Shown here piece after piece: positions 26,017-38,168 of a stretch of 64,000 nucleotides of DNA (the stretch's first letter is position 1; each line of letters starts with the position of its first letter). Source of the stretch: Francisella halioticida (GTDB taxonomy: Bacteria > Pseudomonadota > Gammaproteobacteria > Francisellales > Francisellaceae); contig NZ_CP022132.1 of assembly GCF_002211785.1 (NCBI RefSeq), positions 744,001 through 808,000 of the forward strand, in the 5' to 3' direction. The notes beneath the pieces are model-generated. The model was not told the origin of the DNA and ran no database searches. It saw nothing but the letters and a program-made list of their open reading frames with translations. The translations under genes were made by a program, and so were the position numbers.

Positions 26017-27372
26017 CTATTTAGATTTATTTTTTTGTTCTAACATTTTCTCTAAGAAATGAATGTTAGTTCCACCTTTAATAAAGTGTTCATTATTAAG
26101 GATCTCTTGGTGTAATGGTATATTTGTTTTAATACCATTAATAACCATTTCTTCAATAGCTGCACGCATTTTTTGTAGAGCTGTTTCTCTATCATGTCCA
26201 CGAACAATTACCTTTGCAATCATTGAATCATAGTTTGGTGGTACTGTATATCCAGAATAGATATGTGAATCAACACGTACTCTAGGACCAGCAGGTGGAT
26301 GATACATCTCAATTTTTCCAGGTGAAGGAATCATTTTCTCTGGATCTTCAGCATTAATTCTACACTCAATCGCATGACCAATAATAGATAGGTCTTCTTG
26401 TTTCCAGCTTAAACCTTGACCACTAGCAACTTTAATTTGTTCTTTGATAAGATCAGTTGATGTAATATCTTCTGTAACAGGATGTTCAACCTGAATTCTT
26501 GTGTTCATCTCAATGAAGTAGAATTCGCCATTTTCATATAAAAATTCAAATGTACCTGCACCACGATATTTTAAAATCTTACAAGCACTAACACATTGCT
26601 CACCAATGCGTTTTCTTTGTTCATCTGTAAGTCCTATTGCTGGAGCCTCTTCGATGACTTTTTGGTGTCTTCTTTGGGTTGAGCAGTCTCTCTCAAATAG
26701 ATATACAGCATTTCCTTGACCATCACCAAATACTTGAATCTCAATATGACGAGGGTTTTCTAGGAATTTCTCCATATATACCATATCATTATTGAAAGCT
26801 ATTCTTGCTTCACTCTTAGTTAATGAGATAGAGCTTACTAAATCCTCTTTCTTCCTAACAATACTCATACCACGGCCACCACCACCACCAGCAGCTTTGA
26901 TAATAACTGGATAACCAATTTGTTCGGCAATTTCTAGGTTTTTCTTGTCATCATTACCTAAAGAACCTCCAGAACCTGGAACACAAGGTACACCAGCTTT
27001 TTTCATGTATTTGATAGCTTCTACTTTATCACCCATAACTTCAATGCTTTCTGCACGAGGACCAATAAATATAAAGCCACTTTCTTCAACAGCTTTAGCA
27101 AATTGAGCATTTTCTGACAAGAAACCATAACCAGGATGTATTGCATCAGCATTTGTAATTTCAGCGGCCGTAATAATTGCTTGAATATTTAAATAGCTAA
27201 GGTTAGGTGCAGCCGGACCAATACATACTGCTTCATCGGCTAATTTAACATGCATAAGATCAGCATCAGCAACAGAATATACAGCTACAGTTTTAATTCC
27301 TAACTCTCTACAAGCTCTTAAAATCCTAAGAGCTATTTCACCTCTATTGGCAATTAGTACTTTTTTAATCAT
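26017..27372 (-). CDS. accC: Acetyl-CoA carboxylase, biotin carboxylase subunit
   Basis: An ATP-grasp enzyme of 451 residues that carboxylates biotin on AccB, the first step of fatty acid synthesis. [20 protein letters not shown] opens the N-domain, the glycine-rich lid is [14 protein letters not shown] near residue 160, and the catalytic block [16 protein letters not shown] lies near residue 285. Last gene of the lptD-surA-rsmA-apaH-aroQ-accB-accC run, 57 bases after accB. Complete, of normal length. Confidence 0.97.
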   Translation of the reverse strand: MIKKVLIANRGEIALRILRACRELGIKTVAVYSVADADLMHVKLADEAVCIGPAAPNLSYLNIQAIITAAEITNADAIHPGYGFLSENAQFAKAVEESGFIFIGPRAESIEVMGDKVEAIKYMKKAGVPCVPGSGGSLGNDDKKNLEIAEQIGYPVIIKAAGGGGGRGMSIVRKKEDLVSSISLTKSEARIAFNNDMVYMEKFLENPRHIEIQVFGDGQGNAVYLFERDCSTQRRHQKVIEEAPAIGLTDEQRKRIGEQCVSACKILKYRGAGTFEFLYENGEFYFIEMNTRIQVEHPVTEDITSTDLIKEQIKVASGQGLSWKQEDLSIIGHAIECRINAEDPEKMIPSPGKIEMYHPPAGPRVRVDSHIYSGYTVPPNYDSMIAKVIVRGHDRETALQKMRAAIEEMVINGIKTNIPLHQEILNNEHFIKGGTNIHFLEKMLEQKNKSK

Positions 27373-27429
27373 TCTCGATTACCTTCAAAATTTATAATTT
27401 ATTTACGAAATTTTATTCTCTAAGTAATA

Positions 27430-27888
27430 TTACTCGATTATAAACAGAGGTTGATCAAACTGGATAGCATCACCGTCTTTAGCAAGAACTTTAACTATTT
27501 TTCCAGATTTTTCTGCTTCAATTTTGTTCATGATCTTCATTGCTTCGATAATACATAATACATCACCTTGCTTAACTTCCTGTCCTTCTTTAACATATAC
27601 AGCAGCATCTGGTGAAGGAGCGCCATAGAAAGTACCAACCATAGGAGATTTTATTTCTTCGCCATTAACTTCTTGTTTTTCCTCTGTCTGTGGCGCTGCA
27701 GTAGTCACTGAAACAGGTGTACCACTAGCAGTTGGTGCTGCGACAGTTGGTGCTGAAACAACGCTTGTTATAGCTGTGTCATTCTTTGTCATAAAGATGC
27801 TTGAACCGCCATCTTTAACTTTAATTTCTCTAATGTCATTTGATTTAAGAATTTCAGCTACTTTGTCAATTGCTTTTAATAAATCCAT
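27430..27888 (-). CDS. accB: Acetyl-CoA carboxylase, biotin carboxyl carrier protein
   Basis: 152 residues: an N-terminal helical region ([15 protein letters not shown]), an Ala/Pro/Thr-rich flexible linker (about 40-75), and the biotinyl domain with [12 protein letters not shown], in which Lys118 is the biotin acceptor. The thumb-like insertion of the Acc-type domain is present. It is modified by the BirA encoded at 20055 and paired with accC just downstream. Starts six bases after the aroQ stop. Confidence 0.97.
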   Translation of the reverse strand: MDLLKAIDKVAEILKSNDIREIKVKDGGSSIFMTKNDTAITSVVSAPTVAAPTASGTPVSVTTAAPQTEEKQEVNGEEIKSPMVGTFYGAPSPDAAVYVKEGQEVKQGDVLCIIEAMKIMNKIEAEKSGKIVKVLAKDGDAIQFDQPLFIIE

Positions 27889-27894
27889 AGTTTT

Positions 27895-28332
27895 TTAATC
27901 TCCTTTCATATTAATGTAGTTTATTGCTTCTATTAAAGCTAGTGTATAACCATTTGCACCAAATCCAAATATACACCCATAAGCTATGTCCGATAGAAGC
28001 GACTTAGCTCTAAATTCTTCTCTATTATATATATTAGATAAATGTATTTCAATAAAAGGCTTTCTTGTAGCCAAGAAAGCATCTCTTATTGCAACACTAG
28101 TATGTGTGTATGCAGCAGGGTTTATAATTATTATTTTTGCAGTAGTTCCATGTATTTTATCAATAATTTCACCTTCATGATTACTTTGAAAAAAATCTAT
28201 AGAATAGTTGTTTTTATTAGCAAGACTACTTAGATCTTTATTTATATCTTTTAGAGTTTTGTGACCATAAGTTTCTGGTTCTCTAGAACCAAGTAGATTA
28301 AGATTTGGACCATTAATTACTAAAATGCTCAT
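27895..28332 (-). CDS. aroQ: 3-dehydroquinate dehydratase, type II
   Basis: A dodecameric-type dehydratase of 145 residues in the shikimate pathway. INGPNLNLLGSREPETYG contains the catalytic Tyr near residue 22 and Arg 17. FFQSNHEGEIIDKIH, IIINPAAYTHTSVAIRDA (catalytic His near 100) and FIEIHLSNIYNREEFR complete the type II signature. The aroQ-accB-accC order is common in gammaproteobacteria. It begins one base after the apaH stop. Confidence 0.96.
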   Translation of the reverse strand: MSILVINGPNLNLLGSREPETYGHKTLKDINKDLSSLANKNNYSIDFFQSNHEGEIIDKIHGTTAKIIIINPAAYTHTSVAIRDAFLATRKPFIEIHLSNIYNREEFRAKSLLSDIAYGCIFGFGANGYTLALIEAINYINMKGD

Positions 28333-28333
28333 A

Positions 28334-29161
28334 TTAGATGTCCTTGTAACTTTTTTTTGCTTTAACTGAATATTTTTGATCTGTTTCTATACAATAGCAT
28401 GTTAGCTTGCCACCAAAAACGCAGCCTGTATCTAAGGCTATCATATTGTCACATTTTGTTTCTCCTTTGATAGCTGCCCAGTGACCAAAAACAATTTTAT
28501 AAAAAGGTTTGAGTTTCTTGTGCTTAATTTTGAACCATGGCTTAAAGTCATCCGGAATTTTATCTAGGGTGGAGCTAAATTTTAGGTTCAACCTACCTTC
28601 TTTATCAATAGTTCTCATTCTTGTGAAATAATTAAGAATACATAACCATCTTTCAATGCCTTCAAATTTTTTGTTCCATTGCTTGTTTTCATCATTAAAT
28701 AAATTAGCTAATAGAAGTCTTCTAGTAGTTTCATTTTTTAAAACAAATTCTACTTCATTAGCCCGTTTAATGGCTTTTTTAGGAGACCATATGTGAGGAA
28801 TGCCAGCATGAGTTATAAAAACATTATCAAATTTTATTAAAAGTTTTTGATTACAAAGCCATTCTTGTATTTGTTTTAAGTTATTAGCCTTAATAAGGTC
28901 ATCAAAAGTATCTTTATTATTTAATGGTAAATAGTTGTAGCTAACTGCTAGAAATAGTATTTCATGATTACCTAAAATAGTTTGAGCATTATCTCCTAAG
29001 GACATTATAAAGTTTATAGTTTCTAGAGATTTAGGACCCTTGTTTATTATATCGCCGGCAAAAATTAATTTATCTTTTTGTTTATAGAAATTTATTTTAT
29101 GTAAAAGCTGTTGCAGCTCATCGTAACAGCCTTGTACGTCGCCAATAACATATGTAGCCAT
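28334..29161 (-). CDS. apaH: Bis(5'-nucleosyl)-tetraphosphatase, symmetrical
   Basis: A metallophosphatase of 275 residues that splits Ap4A into two ADP; in other bacteria it also removes Np4 caps from RNA. Motifs: GDVQGCYDELQQLL near the start, GDIINKGPKS, then GNHEILFLAVSY and ITHAGIP, with ALDTGCVFGGKLTCYCIE at the C-terminus. It starts 11 bases after rsmA, the usual gammaproteobacterial pairing. Complete. Confidence 0.95.
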   Translation of the reverse strand: MATYVIGDVQGCYDELQQLLHKINFYKQKDKLIFAGDIINKGPKSLETINFIMSLGDNAQTILGNHEILFLAVSYNYLPLNNKDTFDDLIKANNLKQIQEWLCNQKLLIKFDNVFITHAGIPHIWSPKKAIKRANEVEFVLKNETTRRLLLANLFNDENKQWNKKFEGIERWLCILNYFTRMRTIDKEGRLNLKFSSTLDKIPDDFKPWFKIKHKKLKPFYKIVFGHWAAIKGETKCDNMIALDTGCVFGGKLTCYCIETDQKYSVKAKKSYKDI

Positions 29162-29172
29162 TTTTTAATACC

Positions 29173-29952
29173 TTAACTTAAAAAGTTTGCTAAACAAACA
29201 AACTCATCAACGCTTAAATTTTCTGCCCTTAATTTAGTGTTAATCGGCAAGGTGTCTGAGTCAATGTTTTTATTTTTTAATATATCATTTAAGTTATTAT
29301 GCAAGGTTTTTCTGCGTTGCGCAAAACTTTGTTTGACCATTTTTTCAAAAAAAGCATAATCTTTTAAAAAGCTTTTATTATTTTTGGGTTTTAGTCTAAG
29401 AATAGCAGAGTCAACTTTAGGTTGTGGGTAAAAAACTTCTGGAGGTACTTTAAGTACCATATTGCAGTCAAAATGATATTGTAAAATTACAGATAATCTA
29501 CCATAAGACTTGTTATTTGGAGAAGATACTATTCGCTCAACTACCTCTTTCTGTAACATGAAATGAGCATCTATAATCATGTTGCTAATTTCAATAGTTT
29601 TAAATAAAATAGGAGATGAAATATTATAAGGAAGGTTGCCTATTAGTTTAACTTTCTCTGAAGGAATTTTATTTATATTAAATTTTAGAAAATCTTCATT
29701 ATATACATTAGGTTTACCATATATCTCACAATTTTCAATCAAAGTGTTAATAACGCTAGAGTCAAATTCAACTACATTTACATTAGAACATGCGCTTAAC
29801 AAATGTCTTGTTAGAGCTCCCAGTCCAGGGCCTATTTCTAAGACAATATTATGTTTTTTTATATTTGCTAATTTGACAATTTTTTGAATAATATTTTCAT
29901 CTTGAAGAAAGTTCTGTCCCAAGAATTTTTTAGCTTTTGTCTTATATTGCAT
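29173..29952 (-). CDS. rsmA: 16S rRNA dimethyladenosine transferase RsmA (KsgA)
   Basis: A SAM-dependent enzyme of 259 residues that dimethylates A1518 and A1519 of 16S r[21 protein letters not shown] opens the protein, the SAM loop is [14 protein letters not shown], motif IV is [11 protein letters not shown], and the target-base region is [19 protein letters not shown]. Loss in other bacteria gives kasugamycin resistance. It starts one base after the surA stop. Confidence 0.96.
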   Translation of the reverse strand: MQYKTKAKKFLGQNFLQDENIIQKIVKLANIKKHNIVLEIGPGLGALTRHLLSACSNVNVVEFDSSVINTLIENCEIYGKPNVYNEDFLKFNINKIPSEKVKLIGNLPYNISSPILFKTIEISNMIIDAHFMLQKEVVERIVSSPNNKSYGRLSVILQYHFDCNMVLKVPPEVFYPQPKVDSAILRLKPKNNKSFLKDYAFFEKMVKQSFAQRRKTLHNNLNDILKNKNIDSDTLPINTKLRAENLSVDEFVCLANFLS

Positions 29953-29953
29953 T

Positions 29954-31369
29954 TTAATAGAGCTCAGGTGTTTTTAAATTTTTTTGTAAGATTTCTATGT
30001 AAGCATCATCTTTTATTGATGTTAACCATGTTTTATAAATTTCTTGAGCTTTATTAGCAAAAATAGCCTCTAAAGCTTTTTGCTCTTCAAGCTCTTTAAC
30101 GGCATCATATTCTTTAACTTTCGTATATTTGATGATTATCCATGTTTTTGCATCTGCCTGAAATGCTTCTGAAAGCTCTCCTTTTTTTAGTTGTCCTAAT
30201 TGGGCAAAAGCAGCTGGAGGTAAAGAAGGAGGTGTATCTAATCCTGAAACCCATTTAAAATTTCCGTTTGCATGACTATAGTTTTGATTATATTTTTCGG
30301 CAACTTTTGAAAAAGCTTGACCACTTTGAATAGCAAGTCTAGCTCTATCAAGAGCATCTTTAGCACCTTTTGCAGTCATTCCATTACTTAGTTTAATTTC
30401 AATTGCATATACATAATATTTTTTTATGTTTTTACTTAGTATTGGGGCATATTCATCTAGATTATCAATATAAATCATTTGTAGAGTGTGATTAACAACA
30501 AAGGGTTGTGAAACCTGATGATCTTTTAGATTTTTTACATGATTTTTATACATCTCTGGTATTGATTCAAATTTTATTTGTTGGCTTAGTTGACCACCAG
30601 AACTAGCATTAGGAGCTTGAGAAAATTGTTTTGTCATTTCAGAGAAATCAATAAGCCCTTTATTTACAGCAGTAGCAAGTTTTTTAAATTGTTCAATCTT
30701 TCTTTTACGAGCTCTTTGTGAATCTGGTAAAGCTATTATAAAATTGTTTAAGGTATAAATTTTGATAGGTTGCATTTCTCTATCAAATTCTTCTTGGTGT
30801 TTCTTTATATATTTTTGTACTTCTTCTGGTGAAACATATACTTGCTGAGAGATGGCTTGTTTCTGCAGTTGATTTACCATAAGTTGTTTTCTAATTCTAT
30901 CTTTATAGCTATCAAAAGACATTCCAGCTGCCTCTATATTTAGTTTTAATGACTCTTCAGAAATTCCATTTTTAGCAGCAATATCTCTAATCGTGTTGTC
31001 AATTTGGGCATCAGATACACTGATATTGTTCTGTTGAGCAAGTTGTATTAGTACAGCTTGAGCTATTAGGCTTTGTAGAGCTTTTCTTTTTAATTTAAGA
31101 GATGCAGGGGTTAAGTTAGGGTTGATACCTTGTGCAGCCTGAAGTTTAGCAACTTCTTCATTTAGCTCGAAAGAGGTTATTGGTTTGTTATTTACTATAG
31201 CTACAGTTTTGTTTATTAGTTGCTTACTATTTGGTGATTGTGTTGGTTGATTAAGAGTACTATTATTTGCTCCAGGACCAAAGGCATTTTGAAATAAGCT
31301 TGATGAAATATCGCAATAACTGCTAGTAAATATTGTTATAGATAATATAAGAATAAGTACTTTTTTCAT
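29954..31369 (-). CDS. surA: Periplasmic chaperone / peptidyl-prolyl isomerase SurA
   Basis: The frame opens at 31387, but ATG 31369 ([17 protein letters not shown]) is the probable start because the signal peptide begins there and it overlaps the lptD stop (TAATG). About 471 residues. The SurA N-domain includes [18 protein letters not shown] near residue 60. Two parvulin-like regions follow; one contains SGGQLSQQ, and the other contains [12 protein letters not shown]. SurA escorts outer-membrane beta-barrel proteins, including LptD, its operon partner. Confidence 0.92.
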   Translation of the reverse strand: MKKVLILILSITIFTSSYCDISSSLFQNAFGPGANNSTLNQPTQSPNSKQLINKTVAIVNNKPITSFELNEEVAKLQAAQGINPNLTPASLKLKRKALQSLIAQAVLIQLAQQNNISVSDAQIDNTIRDIAAKNGISEESLKLNIEAAGMSFDSYKDRIRKQLMVNQLQKQAISQQVYVSPEEVQKYIKKHQEEFDREMQPIKIYTLNNFIIALPDSQRARKRKIEQFKKLATAVNKGLIDFSEMTKQFSQAPNASSGGQLSQQIKFESIPEMYKNHVKNLKDHQVSQPFVVNHTLQMIYIDNLDEYAPILSKNIKKYYVYAIEIKLSNGMTAKGAKDALDRARLAIQSGQAFSKVAEKYNQNYSHANGNFKWVSGLDTPPSLPPAAFAQLGQLKKGELSEAFQADAKTWIIIKYTKVKEYDAVKELEEQKALEAIFANKAQEIYKTWLTSIKDDAYIEILQKNLKTPELY

Positions 31370-33972
31370 TATGTGCCTACCCCCCATTCTCCGGATTGGT
31401 AACCATTAATTTGGTTTAATCTAGAGGCTAGATTAGTTGCTCCAGCACCCCCAATACCCTTAAGTTCAAATTCTAGTAGGTAAGTATTTGTTAAGCTACC
31501 TAGAGCTTGGGTATTATTGGGATCTTCATTAGTGTAAGCTGTGGCTTGCCATAGTGCTCTAATAGCCCAAGATTTGGCGTTATATTGTAATCCTGCAAAT
31601 ACGTTTGAGGTTTTAGCTTGTTTGAAGTTATAGTTCCACAAGGCAGTAAGTCCCCAATGATCAGTAATGTTTAGTATTGTTGATAGAGTAATAGTTTCTT
31701 GAGATGGAGGGGGGATGCCCTGGTTTATCTGTTGTTGAGTTATAGCATTCCAGTCTCTATCAATATTGTTAAAAGAAATATTAAATATGTTCTCATTATC
31801 ATCTTTGTATGAAAGCTGATAAACCTGATAGTCAAATTTTTCACTTTGTAGGCGATAGTTTATCTGTGCGGATAAATAAACATGTTTCATTATTTGGAAT
31901 TCAAATGAAGACATTATTGGTGAGAAAGTATCGTTTGCATATGGATCTAATTTTAATGGATCACAACCAGGTTGTCCTTGACATAAACTAACTCGCCTAT
32001 CATCAAAAAACATCATTTGACCTATTTTTGCCGATGCAACTGTACTACCGTCTGCTTGATTAGTTGTTGATGCTTCTAAAGCATATGTAAGCTGGTTTGC
32101 GTTATTAATTCTATCCCAGCCTGTGAAACGGTTAACCTGGAACATTTGCATATACTGCTCATTTTGTTGTGATGTATCAAATAATGGGATGTTTGACTGG
32201 TCTTGATATGGTATATAGGTATAGAATAGACGAGGTCTTAATGTTCCTGTATAAGCACCATCACTAGTTGTATAATCATGATCAAAATAAGCACTGGCAT
32301 CTATATTAAATATAGGTAGGACGCTAGTCACAGAGTTTTGGTTAAACTTAACTATATCTGTATCTTTATTGTTCAACTGATAATAACGAATAGGAAGGGC
32401 TATTGAGGTATCTACCGAGCTCCAACTATTAGAAAAAATACCATCTATTTTGGGAACCTCAACAGACCTAAAGCCATTAACATTTGTACCTTGAGCAGAG
32501 CTTACTAATGGTTGTACAACCCCTTGTGCTTTATAGAAGAATGTATTAAGTGTGTCCAGGCTTACTTTTAGGTAATCTGGAGTATAACCATCTGATGTTA
32601 TATTAAATTTAACTTCAGGAAGCTTTCCATAAGGTATATTAGCTAAGTCAATATTCGAGTTTACTACGCCATAGTCTAGAACTGTAACACTTGAATCAAT
32701 ATTGTCATTTGTATAGCTTATGTCAAACTCTCTGTCTAATAGTGTTTTTGTAACTAAGTTGACGTTACCTGCAGAGAAGTCATTATAGTACTGAGAATCA
32801 CTTATATAGTCATATTGTAAGTTTGTCGTTATACCGTTTTCAAAATCGCCTTTACTTGATAGTGAGAATGCTCCTCGCATTTTCTGCGCTTTGAAATCAT
32901 AAGGTACAATAGATCCTTCAAATTGGTTTTGAGTGTATTCTGACTTGTAACGGAATGTCCCATCTTCCATTAAACCTCTATCTGTCCAAAATATAGTGTT
33001 TAAAAGCAGATCGTAGTTTGGCGCTAGGTTAAAGTAATAAGGAACTGATAAAGCAAGACCTGAGTTACCATTTTGAGCAAAACTAGGCATTAAAAAGCCT
33101 GATCGTCTTTTATCATTTATTGGGTGAGAAAAGTATGGTAAATACATTACAGGAACATTTTCAATCTTAAAAAAACCACCTTTAACGTACGCCATTCCTT
33201 CTTTAGTATCTATGTCAATGTTCTTACCAGTTATTTTCCATGCGTTGTCATAAGGTCCGCCAGATGTGATATAACCATCTGTTAAAATTAGGTTATTAGC
33301 ATCTTCTTTTTTAAAACTTTTTGCATAACCTCTTAAATATCCACTAAAATTCTCTTTATTATAAATACGTGTGTCAGGAGCCTCTCGAGCCATTCTGAAA
33401 TAAGTTTCTCCAGCACTAAAAGTACCATCATTAACATTAGTATCTAATTCTTTTGTACGTAAAACAATGCCTGTTGATGGCTGTCTTGCAATTACATCAC
33501 CAGTCATTACTAGTGATTTTATTGAGCTTCTGTCAGCATTAAAATTAACTATGGCATTGTTTCCATAAAGCTCCTGGTCGCATTGTAATACCTCTACATT
33601 TCCAGAGGCAATTAATGTTCCATCGGTATCATATTCGGCATTTTCGTAAGAAACATCAGTTCTTTTTGATTCACATAATGCTTTAGTAAACTGGCTATCA
33701 TTACTGTAATATCCACCGATCAAATATTCGGGCTTGTTTACCCAGCTTAAGTCATCAGCTAGAGCCTTTTCTTTTTGAGCAGGTTTTAATTCTTTATTAA
33801 AGAGATTCTTTGGTTTTTTAGAGCGTTGGCATGACCATTGGCCATCAACAACGTCACATTTCCAGTCCTCTTTAATAGGGTTGTTATCAAGAATACGTGC
33901 AGCATTAGCTTGCACTGCACATAAAACAGTACCAAAGCATATCAATAAATACTTACGAATCCCCTTTAGCAT
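31369..33972 (-). CDS. lptD: LPS-assembly protein LptD
   Basis: An outer-membrane protein of 867 residues that inserts lipopolysaccharide into the outer leaflet with LptE. Signal peptide about 1-24 (cut after ANA). The N-terminal OstA/LptA-like jellyroll spans about 100-260 ([20 protein letters not shown]). The C-terminal part is a long beta-barrel with [19 protein letters not shown] and [15 protein letters not shown], the classic LptD block. Two Cys near residues 39 and 49, one near 108 and others near 670 could form the interdomain disulfides. First gene of the seven-gene minus-strand run. Confidence 0.95.
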   Translation of the reverse strand: MLKGIRKYLLICFGTVLCAVQANAARILDNNPIKEDWKCDVVDGQWSCQRSKKPKNLFNKELKPAQKEKALADDLSWVNKPEYLIGGYYSNDSQFTKALCESKRTDVSYENAEYDTDGTLIASGNVEVLQCDQELYGNNAIVNFNADRSSIKSLVMTGDVIARQPSTGIVLRTKELDTNVNDGTFSAGETYFRMAREAPDTRIYNKENFSGYLRGYAKSFKKEDANNLILTDGYITSGGPYDNAWKITGKNIDIDTKEGMAYVKGGFFKIENVPVMYLPYFSHPINDKRRSGFLMPSFAQNGNSGLALSVPYYFNLAPNYDLLLNTIFWTDRGLMEDGTFRYKSEYTQNQFEGSIVPYDFKAQKMRGAFSLSSKGDFENGITTNLQYDYISDSQYYNDFSAGNVNLVTKTLLDREFDISYTNDNIDSSVTVLDYGVVNSNIDLANIPYGKLPEVKFNITSDGYTPDYLKVSLDTLNTFFYKAQGVVQPLVSSAQGTNVNGFRSVEVPKIDGIFSNSWSSVDTSIALPIRYYQLNNKDTDIVKFNQNSVTSVLPIFNIDASAYFDHDYTTSDGAYTGTLRPRLFYTYIPYQDQSNIPLFDTSQQNEQYMQMFQVNRFTGWDRINNANQLTYALEASTTNQADGSTVASAKIGQMMFFDDRRVSLCQGQPGCDPLKLDPYANDTFSPIMSSFEFQIMKHVYLSAQINYRLQSEKFDYQVYQLSYKDDNENIFNISFNNIDRDWNAITQQQINQGIPPPSQETITLSTILNITDHWGLTALWNYNFKQAKTSNVFAGLQYNAKSWAIRALWQATAYTNEDPNNTQALGSLTNTYLLEFELKGIGGAGATNLASRLNQINGYQSGEWGVGT

Positions 33973-34098
33973 ATTTGATCTTTGATAGTCCTAATTTTAT
34001 TGAGTTTCTAAAAATAATCATGGTATTATATCCACATTTACTAAAATTTTCCATTTTAATTTTAAATACAAAATAAAACTAACATACTGGATTGCTAA

Positions 34099-35844
34099 AT
34101 GAATATAGAAGCTTACTTATCAAAAATACTTGCAAAAGCTTTTCAAAACCTGGGATACGCTGAGAGTTTTGCTAAAGTTGTCGTTTCAACTCGAGAGGGT
34201 GTAGGGCATTTTCAATGTAACGGGGCGATGCCGTTAGCAAAATTTGCAAAAAAACCTCCATTTATTATTGCTCAAAATATTATTGATAGTATTGATGATA
34301 AGGATATTTTTGCAAAACTAGAAGTTGCTAAGCCGGGATTTATCAATATAACTTTATCAAGCGATTTTTTAGCAAAGGTTACTAATGAGTTTTTAAACGC
34401 AGAGAAATTTGGTGTTAAAAATAATAACAATCCGAAAAAAGTAGTCTTAGACTTTGGAGGTCCAAATGTTGCTAAGCCAATGCATGTTGGACATATACGA
34501 TCTGCATTATTAGGAGATGCCCTACAAAGGATACATCGTTTTTATGATGATAATGTAGTTTCAGACGTACATTTAGGAGATTGGGGTACTCAGATGGGTA
34601 TGCTAATTGAGGAAATTAAGTTAGAACTTCCTGATTTAGTTTATTTTGATGAGAGCTTTACCGGAGAATATCCTCAAAAATCGCCTGTTACAGTTAAAGA
34701 ATTGGCGGAAATTTATCCGAGAGCTTCAAAAAGATGTAAATCAGATATCACTGATATGGAAAAAGCTAGACAAGCTACTTTTGAATTACAGCAAGGGCGT
34801 CGAGGCTATATAGCGCTATGGCAGCATTTTGTTAGAATCTCTGTAGAGGCTATCAAGAAGGATTATGATAGTTTGGGTGTGAGCTTTGACTTATGGCTAG
34901 GTGAGAGTGATGCTAATAGGTTCGTTGATGAAATGATTACTCACTTTAAAGCAGAGAATTTTATTTATGAGGATGAAGGTGCCTGGGTTATAGATACAAA
35001 TAAAGAAGGTATTTCGCCTCTTATAGTTGTTAAAAGTGACGGAGCAGTTATGTATGGTACGACAGACTTAGCGACTTTATGGCAACGTAATAAAGATCTT
35101 GATCCGGATGAGGTTATCTATGTTGTAGATAAAAGACAATCTTTACATTTTAAGCAAGTATTTAGTGTTGCTGAGAGAACAGGGGTAGTGAGTGATAGGT
35201 GTGGGCTTAAACATATAGCTTTTGGCACAATGAATGGTAAGGATGGTAGGCCGTTTAAAACACGAGAAGGTGGGGTTATGCACTTATCAGATTTAATTTC
35301 TCAAGCACAACAATGTGCTAGAGATAAAATGCTTGAGGAAAAAAATGTGCATGTAATAAATCAGATAGCTATAGCTACAATTAAGTTTGGTGATTTGGTT
35401 AATAATTACTCAAATGACTATATCTTTGATCTAGAAAAAATTGCTCAATATGAAGGTAAAACAGGTCCTTATCTTTTGTATACGACTGTGAGAGCTAAGT
35501 CAATTCTTAGAAAAATATTCGGAGATGATTATTGTTTAGAATATTTAATTAAAGACTATAAAATAGCTTCTACACAAAACGAGCATGAAGAAAAATTACA
35601 ACTTCAACTCTTACAGTTTCCAATAGCTGTTGCTAGAGCTTATGAAAATTCTCAACCGCATCATATTTGTGAATATGCTTATTCCTTAGCAAATAGTTTT
35701 AATAAGTTCTATGTGAATTGTCCTATTACAAGCCTTGGTGATGGGACTGTTAAAGAAACTCGAGTAGCTTTATGTTTAGCAGCTGTAAAAGCAATGGCTA
35801 TAGCTCTTGGCCTATTAGGTATTTCAATTCCTGAAAGGATGTAA
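34099..35844 (+). CDS. argS: Arginyl-tRNA synthetase
   Basis: A class I synthetase of 581 residues. The N-terminal Add1 domain is followed by [20 protein letters not shown], containing the HIGH motif as HVGH near residue 130. A canonical KMSKS is replaced by the region [18 protein letters not shown], as in most ArgRS. The DALR anticodon-binding domain forms the last 120 residues and the protein ends GISIPERM. Divergent from lptD with 126 bases between. Complete. Confidence 0.97.
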   Translation: MNIEAYLSKILAKAFQNLGYAESFAKVVVSTREGVGHFQCNGAMPLAKFAKKPPFIIAQNIIDSIDDKDIFAKLEVAKPGFINITLSSDFLAKVTNEFLNAEKFGVKNNNNPKKVVLDFGGPNVAKPMHVGHIRSALLGDALQRIHRFYDDNVVSDVHLGDWGTQMGMLIEEIKLELPDLVYFDESFTGEYPQKSPVTVKELAEIYPRASKRCKSDITDMEKARQATFELQQGRRGYIALWQHFVRISVEAIKKDYDSLGVSFDLWLGESDANRFVDEMITHFKAENFIYEDEGAWVIDTNKEGISPLIVVKSDGAVMYGTTDLATLWQRNKDLDPDEVIYVVDKRQSLHFKQVFSVAERTGVVSDRCGLKHIAFGTMNGKDGRPFKTREGGVMHLSDLISQAQQCARDKMLEEKNVHVINQIAIATIKFGDLVNNYSNDYIFDLEKIAQYEGKTGPYLLYTTVRAKSILRKIFGDDYCLEYLIKDYKIASTQNEHEEKLQLQLLQFPIAVARAYENSQPHHICEYAYSLANSFNKFYVNCPITSLGDGTVKETRVALCLAAVKAMAIALGLLGISIPERM

Positions 35845-35984
35845 TCGTAGTTATATAATTTTATTACTTTATATATTTTGTAATTACTTAATATAGTTTA
35901 AATTATTCCTCGTTAAGAAAAAGCTTATAAATTAAGTAAGATAATAAATTTAATTAGTGAAAAAATAAGCAGAGGTTTGTGATA
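35845..35984. other. Intergenic region, nothing recognised
   Basis: AT-rich sequence between the argS stop and the remains of a monooxygenase gene. No convincing terminator or promoter was seen by eye. Confidence 0.4.
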
Positions 35985-36019
35985 GTACGGCAATTACTAA
36001 TACAGCTACTGCAAAAAGC

Positions 36020-36057
36020 TGATCATACCCTCCTATTTGGGTCACTTAGGTGTTAAG
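36020..36057 (-). mobile_element. IS-B end-like sequence fused into the monooxygenase
   Basis: TGATCATACCCTCCTATTTG and the next 18 bases match the right end of both IS-B copies (read inward) with one difference at 36042 (T for A). It lies exactly where the monooxygenase Rossmann motif should be and reads in frame YLGHLGVK into TLVLEK. It is probably the scar of an IS-B end after deletion of the element and the neighbouring codons. Confidence 0.6.
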
Positions 36058-36948
36058 ACTCTAGTTCTAGAAAAATATGATGAGCCTATGTACTCCGCTC
36101 GAGCTCAGCTGCTTAACTCAAGAACAATGGAGCTAATGTTACGCTGGGATACATGTGATGCTCTTAGAAAAATATCTCTAACCTTATATGGTGCTCAGGT
36201 TTAAATGGAGATGTTTATTCTTCAGTAGAAATGCATGATTATCATAAGAATAACTCTCCTGAGGAGATTATTCATATTCCATTATGGGTGACTGAAAGAG
36301 TTTTAAGATCAAGATTAAGTAAATTAAGCTTGGTTGAAATATTGAAAAACACGATGGTTGCTGAAGTTAATAATCAAAGTAATGATCTTATACAAATAAA
36401 AGCTAAAAACCGCAAAACTAATCAAACAGAAAAGTTTTATGCTAAGTATGTGGTTGGTTGTGATGGTGCAAATAGTGTTGTGCGTAATGCCTTAGGTATA
36501 AATTTTAGTAAACTAGCTTCTGGAAGACGTATGACTAATATACTCTTTGAAGCTCCTGATTTATTTAGCAAAACTAAAATTGATAAAGCTATGGTATGTT
36601 TTACTATAAATAACCAGCACTCTGGAGTTGTAGGTACGGTTGATCCAAATAATAACCTTTGGTATACACTTTTTTATGATGAAAGTGATACTAAAAATAT
36701 CGAGGATTTAGATATTGATTCAATAATCAATAAAATGGTAGGGTTTGAGTTTAATAAGAAAATAGTTAGTGCTACTTACTGGGATATGCAAGTTAAGCTA
36801 GCAGACGAGTATTCAAAAAATAATAAGATATTCCTTGTAGGAGAGAGTGCACATTCTTTTGCTCCAACAGGAGAATTAGGTCTAAATACTGCCTTTGGAG
36901 ATGCGTCAAACTTAGCTTGGAAGCTAGCTCATGTAATCAAAGGCAAAC

Positions 36949-38168
36949 TGATCTACACCGTCAATTTGGAACAGTTTACTACTTCATTTTCCATTATATA
37001 TTCAAATTGATATGGAGTCATATAATTTATTGTAGAATGTCTCCTTTTTGTATTATAGTAAGCTTCAATATATTCAAATATTGATAGTTTAGCTTCTTCT
37101 CTAGTTTTATAGCTTTCATCATGTACTAACTCTACTTTTAAAGTTCCAAAGAAACTTTCACAAGCAGTATTATCGTAACAGCATCCTTTAGAGCTCATAC
37201 TTGATAGTAGCCAGTGTTCTTTAATAATGTCTTGATATTGTTTGCTACAGTACTGTGACCATTTATCAGAGTGTATAATCACACCACTAGGAAAATTTCT
37301 TCTAAATAATGCCATATTTAAAGCATTACAAACTAAATCCGCTTTCATCCTAGAATCCATTGCCCAACCAATAACTGATCTTGAGAATAAATCTATAATC
37401 ACACAAAGATACAGCCACCCCTCTTGTGTAGGTACATAAGTTATATCTGTAACCCACCTATGATTTACAGATAAAGCAGTGAAGTTTTGTTCTAATAAAT
37501 TATCAGAAACATATTTGTTGTGGTTAGAATCTGTAGTTTTCTTATGCTTACGAGCCGCTTTAGCATGTAAGCCAAGTAATTTCATACGTTTAGATACTCT
37601 AGGTTGAGTAACTTTCCAACCCATATCTTTAAGCTCTTTGTATATCCTAACACTTCCATATCTAGATTTATGTTCATTAAAATAGCATCATCTAGTTCAG
37701 CATCATTATATTGCCTTTTACCTATAGGTTTATGAATCCATCTGTAATATGAAGATGTGCTCACATTCAAAGATTTACATAGTGTTGTTACTGGCATAAC
37801 TTTATAATGCTCCTTAATAAAGGCGTACCTTACAGATTTTGCTTTGCAAAGTACGCTGCTGACTTTTTTAGTATTTCACGCTCTGTTTCTGCCTGTTTGA
37901 GTTTTTTCTTCAAATCAGTATTTTCAAAAGATAGTTGCTGGTACTGCGTTTTATAATCTATCTTTATTTCTTTCTGAGGGTTTGACATGGCTTTGGATAT
38001 CCAACTGCAAATGGTTTTATATTTAACCCCTAAATTATCTGCTATTTATCGTCTATTTGCATCTGGTTGTAAACATAATTTAACAGCTTCATCTTTAAAC
38101 TCTTTTGTATATCTCATCTTGTCTCCTTTTCTTAACACCTAAGTGTCCCAAATAGGAGGGTATGATCA
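36949..38168 (-). mobile_element. IS-B copy 2 (1220 bp) with 3-bp target duplication AAC
   Basis: The ends TGATCTACACCGTCAATTTG (36949) and TGATCATACCCTCC (read inward from 38168) are imperfect inverted repeats. AAC at 36946-36948 and AAC at 38169-38171 are a clean 3-bp duplication, and removing the element restores in-frame GKLPESVL of the monooxygenase. IS3-family elements typically duplicate 3-5 bp. OrfA of this copy has a nonsense codon (TAA in AGACGATAA near 38048), and orfB is frameshifted. Confidence 0.93.
36953..37797 (-). pseudogene. IS-B transposase orfB, frameshifted (copy 2)
   Basis: The N-terminal piece starts MPVTTLCKSLNVSTSSYYRW (37797) and leaves frame at GCTATTTTAATGAAC near 37680. 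The other piece contains MGWKVTQPRVSKRMKLLGLH and the catalytic VTDITYVPT, IIHSDKWSQY and TACESFFGTLKVE. The same one-base loss is present in copy 1. In addition Gly of HSDKGSQY is Trp here. Not expected to be active. Confidence 0.82.
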
